DNA of 64,000 nucleotides, from NCBI GenBank assembly GCA_036924285.1, contig JAYKYS010000012.1:7874001-7938000 (forward strand). Direction: 5' to 3'. Position numbers and translations under genes: made by a program. This DNA is from Asterella californica (taxonomy: Eukaryota > Streptophyta > Marchantiopsida > Marchantiales > Aytoniaceae). The notes beneath the pieces were generated by a model. The model did no database searches, was not told the origin of the DNA, and saw only the letters and a list, made by a program, of their open reading frames with translations. This document shows positions 34,099 through 44,165 of the stretch, in pieces. Position 1 is the first letter of the stretch. Each line of letters opens with the position of its first letter.

Positions 34099-35013
34099 TG
34101 TAACGACCTATGTTACACATAGGAAGTGTGTCTATTAGTAAGGTGTTTAGTTCTAACTAAGTGTTGAGAATGTTTATTTGCTGCCAAAGTACTTTTAGGA
34201 GGTATCAAGTTAGTCATGACTAGCTAAAAGTTAGTTATGGTTAAACTTAGCTGTACTTTTGGCAGAATTCAGATATTTGCTAAAGAGTGAGCACTACTAT
34301 CTTGTCATCTTGTCTAAAAGGTAGAAAAGAGGTGGAAAGTATCTCTTATCTCCTTTTTGACTTGATATTAGTGGTTGGATTAAAGTTGTGGACTTTGTGG
34401 GCATTAAAAATAAGAAGAGATTCCACATGTTTTCTTTTTAGTGGGTCCTAGTGTAGAGGGGGGGTGGAAATTCGAGATTCCTTGAGAATATTCCAGAATC
34501 CTTCTAGAAGTTGTTGACTTTGAAGGAATAAGCCCATGTGAAAAGGTAAAAAGCCCATGTGATTAATGCTTTTACCTTAAGTAATATCTTAGTAAAACCC
34601 GGTAAAAGTAGTTACGGCTGAGTTACCGGAGGGTACCAAAGTAAAAACCTAGAATGTATAAATAGAGGAGTAGAGAAGAGCTCCTCATCCTTGTTTTCAC
34701 ATTGTCGTAATGACAACTTGAGTAATATAGAGAGTGTGGGATATGTTTAGCATGTGAGAACTTGAGAGACGTCGTTAGAATGGAGGATTTTAGTGGATGA
34801 GTTTATGGAGATTGTTAGTTGATAATTTTGTGGGTGTATGAATGAGTGAACTTAGCATTTTCCCTTCAAGATTCATGGTGTGCTTCCATCAAAGCCATCA
34901 GAGGTGACCCCTGAGTGAGAGACAGGCCCGACATGTTGCAGATTCGTGGATGACGATCGTGGAGGTTGAGAGATCGGGGGGTAGTTGATCGTTAGGACCG
35001 CGGAGGGTTTACA
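34099..35013 (+). repeat. G1 5' LTR
   Basis: 915 bases, TGTAACGACC to GGGTTTACA. It differs from the 3' LTR by C versus T in the word gaatatt(c/t)cag and G versus A in gacgtc(g/a)tta. The first 26 bases contain a near-palindrome (cctatgttacacatagg). A TATA box at 34657-34664 marks the likely promoter. Confidence 0.95.
34657..34664 (+). promoter_or_regulatory. TATA box in G1 5' LTR
   Basis: TATAAATA about 560 bases into the LTR, which would place the U3/R border about 30 bases downstream near 34690. The same site is at 42501-42508 in the 3' LTR. Confidence 0.65.
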
Positions 35014-35017
35014 TTTT

Positions 35018-35035
35018 TGGTTCCGTTGCCGGGAC
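35018..35035 (+). promoter_or_regulatory. G1 primer-binding site
   Basis: Directly after the 5' LTR the sequence reads tggttccgttgccgggac. Plant gypsy elements primed by tRNA-Asp carry tggcgccgttgccgggga-type sites, so this is a similar site with a few mismatches. The tRNA assignment is from memory of the family and is tentative. Confidence 0.6.
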
Positions 35036-35289
35036 CTCACTTGAAGGGATCATTGAAAATGTTTAGAGTTCAGTTCTATATTCGACAAAAGGAGATTATG
35101 AGAGAGCACATGGAGAGAACGTTGGGAGGAGAGAGAGCTAACGCGATGTTAGCAACGCTAGAACCTTTCGTGTATCCCGTAGTGATATATGACGCGTTCA
35201 AAGTCATTCTTTACATCTTGTTCACTTAGAAAGGGTTTGAGGGGAGTTGAAAGAAGGTGCAATAAGAGTTGTAGAGAAAGGAGGAGAGA

Positions 35290-35830
35290 AAAGTTATTAG
35301 AGGAGAGAAATTTGTGAGTTTAGAAATTCTGCTCTCTGGAAAATTTGTACAGTCGCTGTCAACTTTTCTGTGATTTTTATTTTCCTGTGAAACTTTCCAG
35401 TGTTTTAGATTGGCTGATAACATATCTAAGACAAAAGAAATCATAGGAAAAGGTGGTCTAGAGAGTGAGCAATGATTTTTCAAAGTTGAGGAGGTCTATT
35501 CGTGAGAGTTGAGGAATTCTGTTCTCTGGAAAAAGTTTACAGTCAGTGTCAGATTTTCTGTGAATTTTATTTTCCTGAGAAACTTTCCAGTTTTTTAGAG
35601 TGGCTGATAAGCTATCCAAGACAAAAGAAATCATGAGAAGATGAGGTCTGAAGAGGGAGAAAGAATTTTTCAAAGTGGAGGGGGTTGACAACCATGAGGG
35701 AAGTGAAAATATACAAATTTCAATTCTCTGAAAATTTGTACAGTCATCACCATCTCTTCTGATTAGGGAAGTTTCTGTTGAAACTTCATGATTGAGTAGC
35801 TTGGAGGTTGAGCTACTGGAGACCACAAAA
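35290..35830 (+). repeat. Tandem repeats in the G1 leader (~190-200 bp unit)
   Basis: Three diverged units recur, with the word acagtc at 35349, 35539 and 35740 (steps of 190 and 201), followed in the first two by ttttattttcctg, aaactttccag and gacaaaagaaatcat. The third unit is partial. They lie between the primer-binding site and the first accessory frame. Confidence 0.75.
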
Positions 35831-35900
35831 ATCTTGGAGAGATCTCTTACCAACTAAGAGATATACGTTTCGGCATACAAGGAGGTCTCGTAGATACTTC

Positions 35901-36218
35901 ATGGGGAATCCAATTCGAATGACGAGGTGGAAGAAGAGACGTTTAGGAGTTCGAACAGAGACGGAGAAGCCCAAGTTAAGTATAGATGAGTTACGAACAC
36001 GCATCTATAGCACTTGGGGTGCCCTCTTTACCCTATACGAAGAAGCTTCCGCGACCATTGGCACAAAATTGAAGAAAGTCGAGTTTAAAGCATCATTCAG
36101 TGTGGAGGCCACGAATGCTCATGGTGAAGTAGAGTTGGATCCTTATAAGAGTGAGTTCAAGATGTCTGTTGTGATGAGTACAAACGATGGTGAGGAGGAT
36201 CATATCTTCGATAGTTAA
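35901..36218 (+). CDS. G1 accessory frame 1 (105 aa, unknown)
   Basis: ATG at 35901 (MGNPIRMTRWKKRR), with a basic N-terminus, a helical middle (LRTRIYSTWGALFTLYEEAS) and an acidic C-terminus. It lies between leader and gag in a different frame from gag-pol. No family is recognised; it could be the first exon of a spliced product or a stand-alone small protein. Confidence 0.4.
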   Translation: MGNPIRMTRWKKRRLGVRTETEKPKLSIDELRTRIYSTWGALFTLYEEASATIGTKLKKVEFKASFSVEATNAHGEVELDPYKSEFKMSVVMSTNDGEEDHIFDS

Positions 36219-36351
36219 TTTTAGATTTTATTTCGTGTATAGCATGTATAATACACGATTTCCAATATAAAGCTCGGAAGAGTTAAGAAAGTAATGTAGA
36301 ATTATTTTCCTCTATGATATTTTGTCCACTTAATGGTTGAGAAGGTGCAAC

Positions 36352-36828
36352 ATGAGTGGAAGTTCAAAAGATTGGAAAGTTAGACTTAGAAACCTTCCTC
36401 AAGGTTTAGATGTCATAGTAAGCGTCGGAGAGAGCTCGAAAGAGATTATAGTTGAGTTTGAGAACCCTTGTACAAAACCTCAAGTAGAATCTCCGAGGAG
36501 AAGAGTAGAAACCGACTTGTGGTGTTATTTCTGTAGAGGGTTGGGACATAAAGTAGTGAATTGTCCAACTAGAATCAGAACCGAGAGAGCTAAAGGGAAG
36601 CGGGAGTTTACTGATTTAAGTCTTCGAGTGGGTCCATCGTCACCAGCGCCAATTCATCTTCTAGGCGAAGATCCTTGTCCAAGTTGTGGAGTGGGTGATC
36701 TATCAAGAGGACACAAGTGCGTCGATGTGGCCGCCCTACTTACGTCAGTAGTCGAGAAGTTGGACGAGACTCAAAGAGCTGAGACGGAGAAGTTGTCGAT
36801 TTCAAAAGAGGACTCGGCTGAGTTGTGA
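36352..36828 (+). CDS. G1 accessory frame 2: zinc-knuckle protein (158 aa)
   Basis: ATG at 36352 (MSGSSKDWKVRLRNL). It contains a retroviral-type knuckle CYFCRGLGHKVVNC (C-x2-C-x4-H-x4-C) and further on a second Cys/His cluster CPSCGVGDLSRGHKC. It is separate from gag, which has its own knuckle, and lies upstream of it in another frame. A 5' extra frame before gag is known from Tat/Ogre-type plant gypsy elements; whether this one is related is unknown. A role in binding element RNA is a reasonable inference. Confidence 0.6.
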   Translation: MSGSSKDWKVRLRNLPQGLDVIVSVGESSKEIIVEFENPCTKPQVESPRRRVETDLWCYFCRGLGHKVVNCPTRIRTERAKGKREFTDLSLRVGPSSPAPIHLLGEDPCPSCGVGDLSRGHKCVDVAALLTSVVEKLDETQRAETEKLSISKEDSAEL

Positions 36829-37042
36829 TGGAGATCGTCATTCGGATGGTGGAGAAGACGGTGATGCGACTCAGGCTCATGATTACCTTGGGAGAAGAGA
36901 TGGCACAAGAGGTGTTGTTACAACCATTTCTTTTCATTTTACCTATGGTAGATTATTCGCGAATGGAATTAGTGATGTTCGTACTCTTTTAAGCGAGTAG
37001 TTATTACACAAAAATTAGAAGAGTAGAAGGAGTAGTTACAAG

Positions 37043-37966
37043 ATGGGAAAGCTACCCGTGTTTCATGGGAAGGACAATGAAGATGTAGAACCGTTTGTTC
37101 GAGACTTCAAAAGGGGTTGCATCGGAAACAACGTGAGAAGGAAGGAAGAATGGGTGTTGTTACTGCTAGAGTTTTTAGAAGATTTTGCTCTTACGTGGTA
37201 TGACGACCGAGTGAAGAGCAAGACACTTGGTGCAGTTGAGGACACATGGGAGACGTTGAGTAATGCACTCATCGAAGAATTTCTTCCAGAAGAGAGTTAT
37301 GAGAAGCTCATGGTGGAGCTTACTCATTTGAAGCAACGGGACGACGAGAAAGTTCGGCAATATGCCGAAAGGGTGGATAAGTTGGAGCAACGGTTTCGGA
37401 CGGTCCTACGGAAGAGTGGAGACAATGTGGAGTTAACGATGGCGGGGATTGGAGCAGTGTTGACCAAGAACTTGGTGGGAGGGTTGAGACCTTCAATTCG
37501 AACCCAAGTGAGGTACGAGAAGCCAACAACCAAAGCGGAGGCCATCAAGATTGCGACAAACATGGAAGAGAGTTTGGATGAAGGAGATATCATCCAACCT
37601 CATCATATTGCTCTGGTGTCGACTCCGACTCCTGGTGTAGCCACAATGATCGCACCTGCACCATCACAATTGGTGATTGCTTCAATGTCAGCTCCTACTC
37701 CAACGGTGGTGCCAAGACCGTTTGTCCCAACAACGATGTCTACTGCCACCTCTGATTTTCATGCCGAGCTGAAGAGCATCACCGATACTCTTGCGGATCT
37801 CAAGATAAACGTGGTGCAGTTACGAGAATGGAGGAACAAAGGTGGAGGAGGAGGTCAAAGAGGTTACGACAACAATCCCAACCGAGGAAATCAAGGTAAC
37901 TTTGGAGGCAACCAAGGTAACTTTGGAGGAATCACTTGTTGGACGTGTGGAGGTTCTCATTTCTAG
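37043..37966 (+). pseudogene. gag: G1 gag
   Basis: ATG at 37043 (MGKLPVFHGKDNEDVE). The retrotransposon gag domain (about residues 15-130) shows WYDDRV, FLPEESYEKLMVELTHLKQ and VRQYAERVDKLEQRF. A Gly/Asn-rich segment and a knuckle start CWTCGGSHF follow. A TAG at 37964-37966 falls inside the knuckle, before the final cysteine (RNCP). Reading continues in the same frame into protease, so an intact relative would make one gag-pol polyprotein. Confidence 0.88.
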
Positions 37967-40093
37967 CGAAATTGTCCTAACAACGGAGCAAGAGGTGCCG
38001 AAGCTGTCAGAATGAATGTGGGTGGAGGAAATCCATCACAAGGACGAGACAAGGGGGTGGCTACTATCGATGTCGTGCGAGATCCCATCTACGAGAAAGG
38101 AGAGAGTTCAAACTCTTCTCATGCACCGGTGGAGCTTTTAGCTCAAGAAAGGAAAAGAACTCGATTTTCTGATGAACCGGTTTTCATGGAGGAATCAGCT
38201 AGTAGAAGTACTCGTTCGAGTAATGTTTCGAGTACACCAAGGGAGCCAAGAAGGAAGCTGGGGATGGCGGATTTCACCATTTCATCTTCCCAAGCGGGAT
38301 ATGATGTGGTTGAAGATGTGGGTGCTCAGAAAGCCAACATCACTGTTGGACAACTGATCGCACTTAATCCTAGCTTACGAAGGGAACTCAGAGGAGGACT
38401 GAGTTCTAAGAGAAGCAAGAAGAAGAAACCCAAGAGCAAGACATCAAAGTCAGTGGGAGTGGGTGTGGTGGATGTGCATGCTTCAGAGGTATGCACTAGG
38501 GCTTCAAAGATTGAAGTCCGGTTGAATGGTCACTACGTCTCTGACGTATTGGTGGATGGAGGGTCGGCTGTAAACGCCATATCGGAGAGGTTGATGAAGA
38601 AGTTGGGGATGGAACCAACTCGTCCGGCTAGCATTGTCGTGGGGATGGCTAACAAGCAACGGGTAAGACCTCTGGGTGTGTTAGAGAAGGTGGTCGTGTC
38701 TGTGATGGGAGTTCAAACATTGATGTCCTTTCAAGTGTTAAAGGACTCTAGTTATGATTTGCTCCTAGGTAGGCCTTGGTTGAGAGCTGTGCGCACCACT
38801 GATAGGTGGCACAAGGGATACTTACGGATTGGACCTAGAGATCATAGAGTGATAGTTCCTCTCTCGGGTGTTGGAGTTGTGACTTCTGACTCTGATAGAC
38901 CCACTAGTGACTACTGGGAATCTGATACGGAGGACGATCAGAGTGTCTCAGAAGTAGATACCGGAGATTCTTACGATCAAGAATCCTCGTCTGAGGACGA
39001 AGGATTTGGTCGAGATGAATCATTACATCAGCTTAGTGCTATTGACTTGTTGCCTCGACCAGCAGTGGAGAAAGATCCTGACAAAGAAGAATTGAGTGAG
39101 ACAGAGATTGTGAGAAGACTCTCTACCCTGAAGTTTGGTATCAATGTCACTCAAGAGGAGAAAAGTAGATTCTTAGATATATTTCGAAAATATATCCATG
39201 TGTTTGCTTTCAGCTACAAGGATTTGAAGGAGGTGACTCTCGAGACTCATCGAATCGAATTGGAGGAGAACGTAAGACCAGTTCGACAGAAGCAGAGAAG
39301 AGTCAATCCTACAACCGCAATGATGGTCAAGGAGGAGATAGACAAGTTGAAGGAGGCGAGTTTCATCTATGAGGTGGAGAACTCAGAATGGGTTTCACCC
39401 ATTGTGATTGTCAAGAAGAAGAATGGTAAGCTGCGAATGTGCATAGACTATAAAAAGCTGAATGTAGTTACCAAGAAGGATTATTATCCTCTACCATTTA
39501 TAGATGAGATTTTGGAGGAAGTTGCTGGTCATGAGTGGTATAGCTTTGGTGATGGTTATAGTGGGTATAACCAGATCAAGATAGCACAGGAGTACCAACA
39601 GTTGACTACTTTCACTACTCCTTGGGGAACATTTGCATTTCGGGTGATGCCATTCGGACTGTGTAATGCTCCGGCCACGTTTCAAAGGTTCATGAACAAG
39701 GTGTTTGAACCATTCATAGGGAAGTTTGTTCGGGATTTCATTGACGATTTCTGTGTGTACGGAAGAAAGGAGGACCACTTTGATCATGTGATCAAAGTTT
39801 TGCAGCGGTTGGAGCAAGCCAACGCTTCTCTAAATCCAGAGAAGTGCATCTTTGGCTGCGAAGAAGGTCTGCTGTTAGGGCACATCATTTCCAAGAATGG
39901 GATTGCGGTAGATCCTGAGAAGGTGAAGAAGATTGTGGATCTTCCATTTCCGATCAACTTGACAAAGTTGAGGCAGTTTCTTGGCATGGTTGGATATTAT
40001 CGTAGGTTTGTGTTTTCCTTCTCAAACAAAGCAATAGCTTTGACTATGTACATGAAGAAGGGAGTTGATTTTGACTTGATAGTGCATGATTAG
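37967..40093 (+). pseudogene. pol: G1 protease and reverse transcriptase
   Basis: Same frame as gag. Aspartic protease around 38550-38800 has the active site VDGGSAVNAI (DGGS in place of DTGS) and the flap-side word LLLGRPWL. Reverse transcriptase from about 39380 shows WVSPIVIVKKKNGKLRMCID, YPLPFIDEI, YSGYNQIKI, FRVMPFGLCNAPATFQRFMN and the catalytic block FIDDF with Phe where most relatives have Tyr. The segment ends at TAG 40091-40093 in VHD*KAKEAFEEL, a position normally occupied by Trp. Confidence 0.9.
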
Positions 40094-41164
40094 AAGGCAA
40101 AGGAAGCATTTGAGGAGCTGAAAAAGGCATTAGTGACAGCTCCTATACTTGCTAAACCTGAGTGGAGTAAAGCATTTATTCTGTATACGGATGCCTCCAA
40201 TGTAGCTATCGGGTGTACATTAAGTCAGTTAGATGAAGATGAGCATGATCATCCTATAGCTTATGCTAGTAGGCAGATGGTGTCAGCGGAGAAGAATTAC
40301 TCCGTGACTGAACGAGAAGGATTAGCGGTGATCTTTGGATTGAAGAAATTCCGACATTACTTGCTAGGAGGGAAATTTTCCATAGTCACAGATCACAAGG
40401 CTTTAAAGTATATCTTTAATAAGCCTAATGCCGAAGGTCGTATTGCCCGTTGGAAGATCCTTCTAACAGAATACGATTACGTGATCGAAGATAGACCAGG
40501 GAAAAAGCATGCAAATGCTGATCTTTTGTCGAGGGCTTATGATGATGAGGGAGAAGAACCGTTTGATGATTCATTTCCAGACGAGCATCTGATGACCATC
40601 ACAAGCATCGAGGAGATACCGGACGAGTACAAGGAAATCTGGAGTTTCCTTGCAGATGGCTCTTTTCCAGAAGGTATGCATACCCGAGAACGTAACGCGT
40701 TGATCAAGAGATGCAAACCTTACACCATGGTGGAGGGAATTCTATTTCATCAAGGAGCAGATGGGTTACTAAGGAGAGCAGTTGGTCAGAAGGAGACGTT
40801 CAAGCTGATGCACGAGTTTCACGATGGCACTATTTGTGGAGGTCACTTTGCTGGTAAGATAACAGCTTTCAAGATTTTGGATGCGGGTTATCACTGGAGA
40901 GGGATTTTCAAGGAGTGTTTAGACTATTGCAAAACTTGCGACGTATGTCAAGCATTTGCTCTGAAGTCTACTAGAACACCGCCGTTAAGATCAATTTCAA
41001 TATTAGGACCATTTGAGAAGTGGGGTATTGACTTTGTAGGTCCTCTTAATAAGACACCTCGAGGCAATAGATACATTGTAGTCGCCACTGACTATTGTAC
41101 CAAGTGGGTAGAGGCTAGACCTTTGAGAGAGACCAATGAAACAGAAGTCGGTAGATTTCTATGA
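40094..41164 (+). pseudogene. pol: G1 RNase H and integrase N-terminal half
   Basis: RNase H shows LYTDASNVAIGCTLSQ, YSVTEREGLAVIF, VTDHKALKYI and ANADLLSR. The integrase zinc-binding module has the His-His-Cys-Cys pattern (HEFHDG, GGHFAGK, CKTCDVCQ). The catalytic core starts with WGIDFVGPL (first Asp). A TGA at 41162-41164 interrupts FL*ERIITRFG. Confidence 0.9.
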
Positions 41165-41929
41165 GAGAGGATCATCACAAGATTTGGATGTCCGTTAGAG
41201 TTGGTCTCAGATAGAGGAGGAGAGTTTGTAGGGAGCATGACTACTGCTATGCTACAACACTTTTCTATCAAGCCACGAGTAACGACCTCATACAAACCAA
41301 ATGCTAATGGTCTTGCGGAGAAGACCAATCTTACACTTTGTATGATGCTCGCCAAAGATGCTGGTGTTGAGACTGCGAAACATACTTGGGATAAGAGACT
41401 ACATGCCATCTTATGGGAGTACCGAACGACAACAAAGACTTCTACTGGGTACTCTCCATTTCGACTAGTTTATGGAGTGGAGTCCAAGTTGCCGATCCAA
41501 TTCGAATTGGATACTTTTCAAACCATTCAACGAAAGTTGAAAAGGTCGAGGAGAGAAGACGTGGTCAGATCAAGAAGAGAGCAACTCATGGAGTTGGAAG
41601 AGACCCGAGCGGTAGCAATGATCCGGATGGAACGAGCTCAGGCGTATCAAAAGAAGAGTTACGACAAACGGTTGGGCAAGAGGGAGGTAAAACCTTTTCA
41701 AGTCGGAGATTGGGTTATGTTGTATGATGCTATCAGATTCAAGAGGGCTAGGAAGAAGTTTCTTCCGAGATATTTTGGTCCTTTTGTTGTAGATAAGGTG
41801 TGGAGCAACTTCACATATGACCTTCAGGAGTTGGGAGGAAGGAGATTTGATCGGGTCAACCATGACAAGTTGAAGTTGTTTCATCGACGAAAGTTCTCTC
41901 TTCACTCCGAGGACGGAGCGAAAATTTAG
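41165..41929 (+). pseudogene. pol: G1 integrase C-terminal half
   Basis: Completes the DDE core with SDRGGEF (second Asp) and GLAEKTN (Glu), then the GPY/F-like C-terminal domain with QVGDWVMLYD and PRYFGPFVVDKVW. The frame ends at 41929 with no chromodomain. The polypurine stretch and 3' LTR follow within 15 bases. Confidence 0.9.
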
Positions 41930-41942
41930 TCCGGAGGTAAAA
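41930..41942 (+). promoter_or_regulatory. G1 polypurine tract
   Basis: ccggaggtaaaa directly before the 3' LTR; the purine run is short (ggaggtaaaa with one T) but in the required place. Confidence 0.5.
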
Positions 41943-42857
41943 TGTAACGACCTATGTTACACATAGGAAGTGTGTCTATTAGTAAGGTGTTTAGTTCTAA
42001 CTAAGTGTTGAGAATGTTTATTTGCTGCCAAAGTACTTTTAGGAGGTATCAAGTTAGTCATGACTAGCTAAAAGTTAGTTATGGTTAAACTTAGCTGTAC
42101 TTTTGGCAGAATTCAGATATTTGCTAAAGAGTGAGCACTACTATCTTGTCATCTTGTCTAAAAGGTAGAAAAGAGGTGGAAAGTATCTCTTATCTCCTTT
42201 TTGACTTGATATTAGTGGTTGGATTAAAGTTGTGGACTTTGTGGGCATTAAAAATAAGAAGAGATTCCACATGTTTTCTTTTTAGTGGGTCCTAGTGTAG
42301 AGGGGGGGTGGAAATTCGAGATTCCTTGAGAATATTTCAGAATCCTTCTAGAAGTTGTTGACTTTGAAGGAATAAGCCCATGTGAAAAGGTAAAAAGCCC
42401 ATGTGATTAATGCTTTTACCTTAAGTAATATCTTAGTAAAACCCGGTAAAAGTAGTTACGGCTGAGTTACCGGAGGGTACCAAAGTAAAAACCTAGAATG
42501 TATAAATAGAGGAGTAGAGAAGAGCTCCTCATCCTTGTTTTCACATTGTCGTAATGACAACTTGAGTAATATAGAGAGTGTGGGATATGTTTAGCATGTG
42601 AGAACTTGAGAGACGTCATTAGAATGGAGGATTTTAGTGGATGAGTTTATGGAGATTGTTAGTTGATAATTTTGTGGGTGTATGAATGAGTGAACTTAGC
42701 ATTTTCCCTTCAAGATTCATGGTGTGCTTCCATCAAAGCCATCAGAGGTGACCCCTGAGTGAGAGACAGGCCCGACATGTTGCAGATTCGTGGATGACGA
42801 TCGTGGAGGTTGAGAGATCGGGGGGTAGTTGATCGTTAGGACCGCGGAGGGTTTACA
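41943..42857 (+). repeat. G1 3' LTR
   Basis: 915 bases, same ends as the 5' LTR and two substitutions different from it, both transitions. TATA box at 42501-42508. After base 42857 the G2 LTR resumes with gaacccaacgacgcc, which matches 50643 onwards in the solo LTR. Confidence 0.95.
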
Positions 42858-43464
42858 GAACCCAACGACGCCTTGCGCGTTTGCATTAGATCTCCAAATC
42901 TCCCGAACCGTCTGTTAACAGGTCGTGGCGCAAGCTAGCCCCTTAAGCTACCCCCTTACGTCAATCCCTATACGTACAAGGTTTCTTCAATAATGAAGAA
43001 GTTGGCCCCTTGCGTCTTTAATATAAGGCTTGGAACCGCTAATACCCAGTCAGCAAGTAAACTAAGACTTAGCTTGATTTTTCCTTCTTCCGAGTCTCGT
43101 AACTTCTCCACTAGGTGTCCAAACGAAGTAGACAAAGTGCCTATGAAAAGCTGACACGGAGCTCTATCCACTGATGCGATAAAAGCGAAGATCCGAAGTT
43201 GTGCCAAAAGTTCGTAAGTTGGGGCTTAGCTTGTTTTACCCATCTTTCGAGTCTCGTAACGTCTCTACTAGGCATCCAAATGAAGTAGACAAAGTGCCTA
43301 TGGAAAGTTGACAACTAGCTCTACCCATTGATGCGATGAAAGTGAAGATCCAAAGTCGTGCCAAAAGTCTGTAAGCTGGGGCCTAGCTTGTTTTATCCAT
43401 GTGTCTTTGGAGCGACAAGCATCGAAGTCTGAATTTCAAGTAGGAGCCGGTCCACGACACGACA
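42858..43464 (-). repeat. G2 3' LTR, inner part, with U3 tandem repeats
   Basis: Continues the LTR broken by G1 and ends gacacgaca (minus-strand TGTCGTGTC). It contains two tandem units of 157 bases (word ttagcttg or ctagcttg at 43069, 43226 and 43383). The solo LTR has three such units. They lie near the LTR 5' end, so in U3. Confidence 0.8.
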
Positions 43465-43480
43465 TCCACCCTCTCCAAAC
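43465..43480 (-). promoter_or_regulatory. G2 polypurine tract
   Basis: The minus strand reads gtttggagagggtgga directly before the LTR start TGTCGTG. The same place in G3 (57231-57246) reads gtttagaaggggtgga. Confidence 0.65.
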
Positions 43481-44165
43481 CTGTGCATCCTCCGGTATGC
43501 ACCAAAGATACCAACCAAGGAGTGGATCGGCACGCACACTCGTTCTCATCTTATCATCCTCCCTCCCATCTCTGTCAACCTCATCTTCAAGGTTGCAACT
43601 TGATCGTCATCTTGAAGTTGCTACCCTGCCACGATCTTCTCTAGATCCATGCTCATCTATTTTCTTCTTCAACCTCCCATCCAATCACCCCCTCTAGATC
43701 TACACATCTTTCAATATGTGAAGACATAAAAGGAATAATCCATCATATCATAGAAATGTCTCTCATGCGTCATGTAGAACCTCACCGTCGAGATTTGTGA
43801 CCCAAGTGTCGTAGTAGACATCACCTGTCATCTCAATCATCATCACATATCCTGATTGTAACCCTCAACCTCAAGTCTGTACATGTCATCGTACCTATCC
43901 ATCTTTTTTTTCTTTGTTTTTTCTGAAAAAAAAAACCACACTGCTGCAACCAAAATCCTCAATCGCAACCATCACTGTCTCGTTATACACGGTATCCTCC
44001 TCAACCATCATCCTCCTTGATCTCTTCTTCTGAAAATCCTTACAACCTCCCAAGCATCTTTCTCTTAACCTTCTTCTGAAAATTTTTACAACCTCTCCAA
44101 GCATCATCCTCCTAATCCTAATCAGCTTCAACAATGACTTTTCCCCTGTAAGCCATCCTTACCCA

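Larger units (their letters stand above)
34099..42857 (+). mobile_element. G1: young Ty3/gypsy LTR retrotransposon
   Basis: Complete element of 8,759 bases with two 915-base LTRs that differ at two sites only. Order: 5' LTR, primer-binding site, leader with tandem repeats, two small accessory frames, gag-protease-RT-RNase H-integrase in one reading frame, polypurine tract, 3' LTR. Integrase follows RNase H, which defines the Ty3/gypsy order; no chromodomain is seen at the C-terminus. It lies in the 3' LTR of G2 with at best an imperfect 4-base target duplication (gaaa/gaac). Three in-frame stops make it non-autonomous now despite its youth. Confidence 0.93.

Noticed and set aside
34099..34125. 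Palindromic LTR start as a terminal inverted repeat of a DNA transposon
   Set aside because: The full 915-base direct repeat, primer-binding site and pol order show an LTR retrotransposon.
34080..42870. Perfect 5-bp target-site duplication of G1
   Set aside because: Flanks read gtctgaaa and gaaccc; only an imperfect 3-4 base match is possible, so no firm duplication is claimed.
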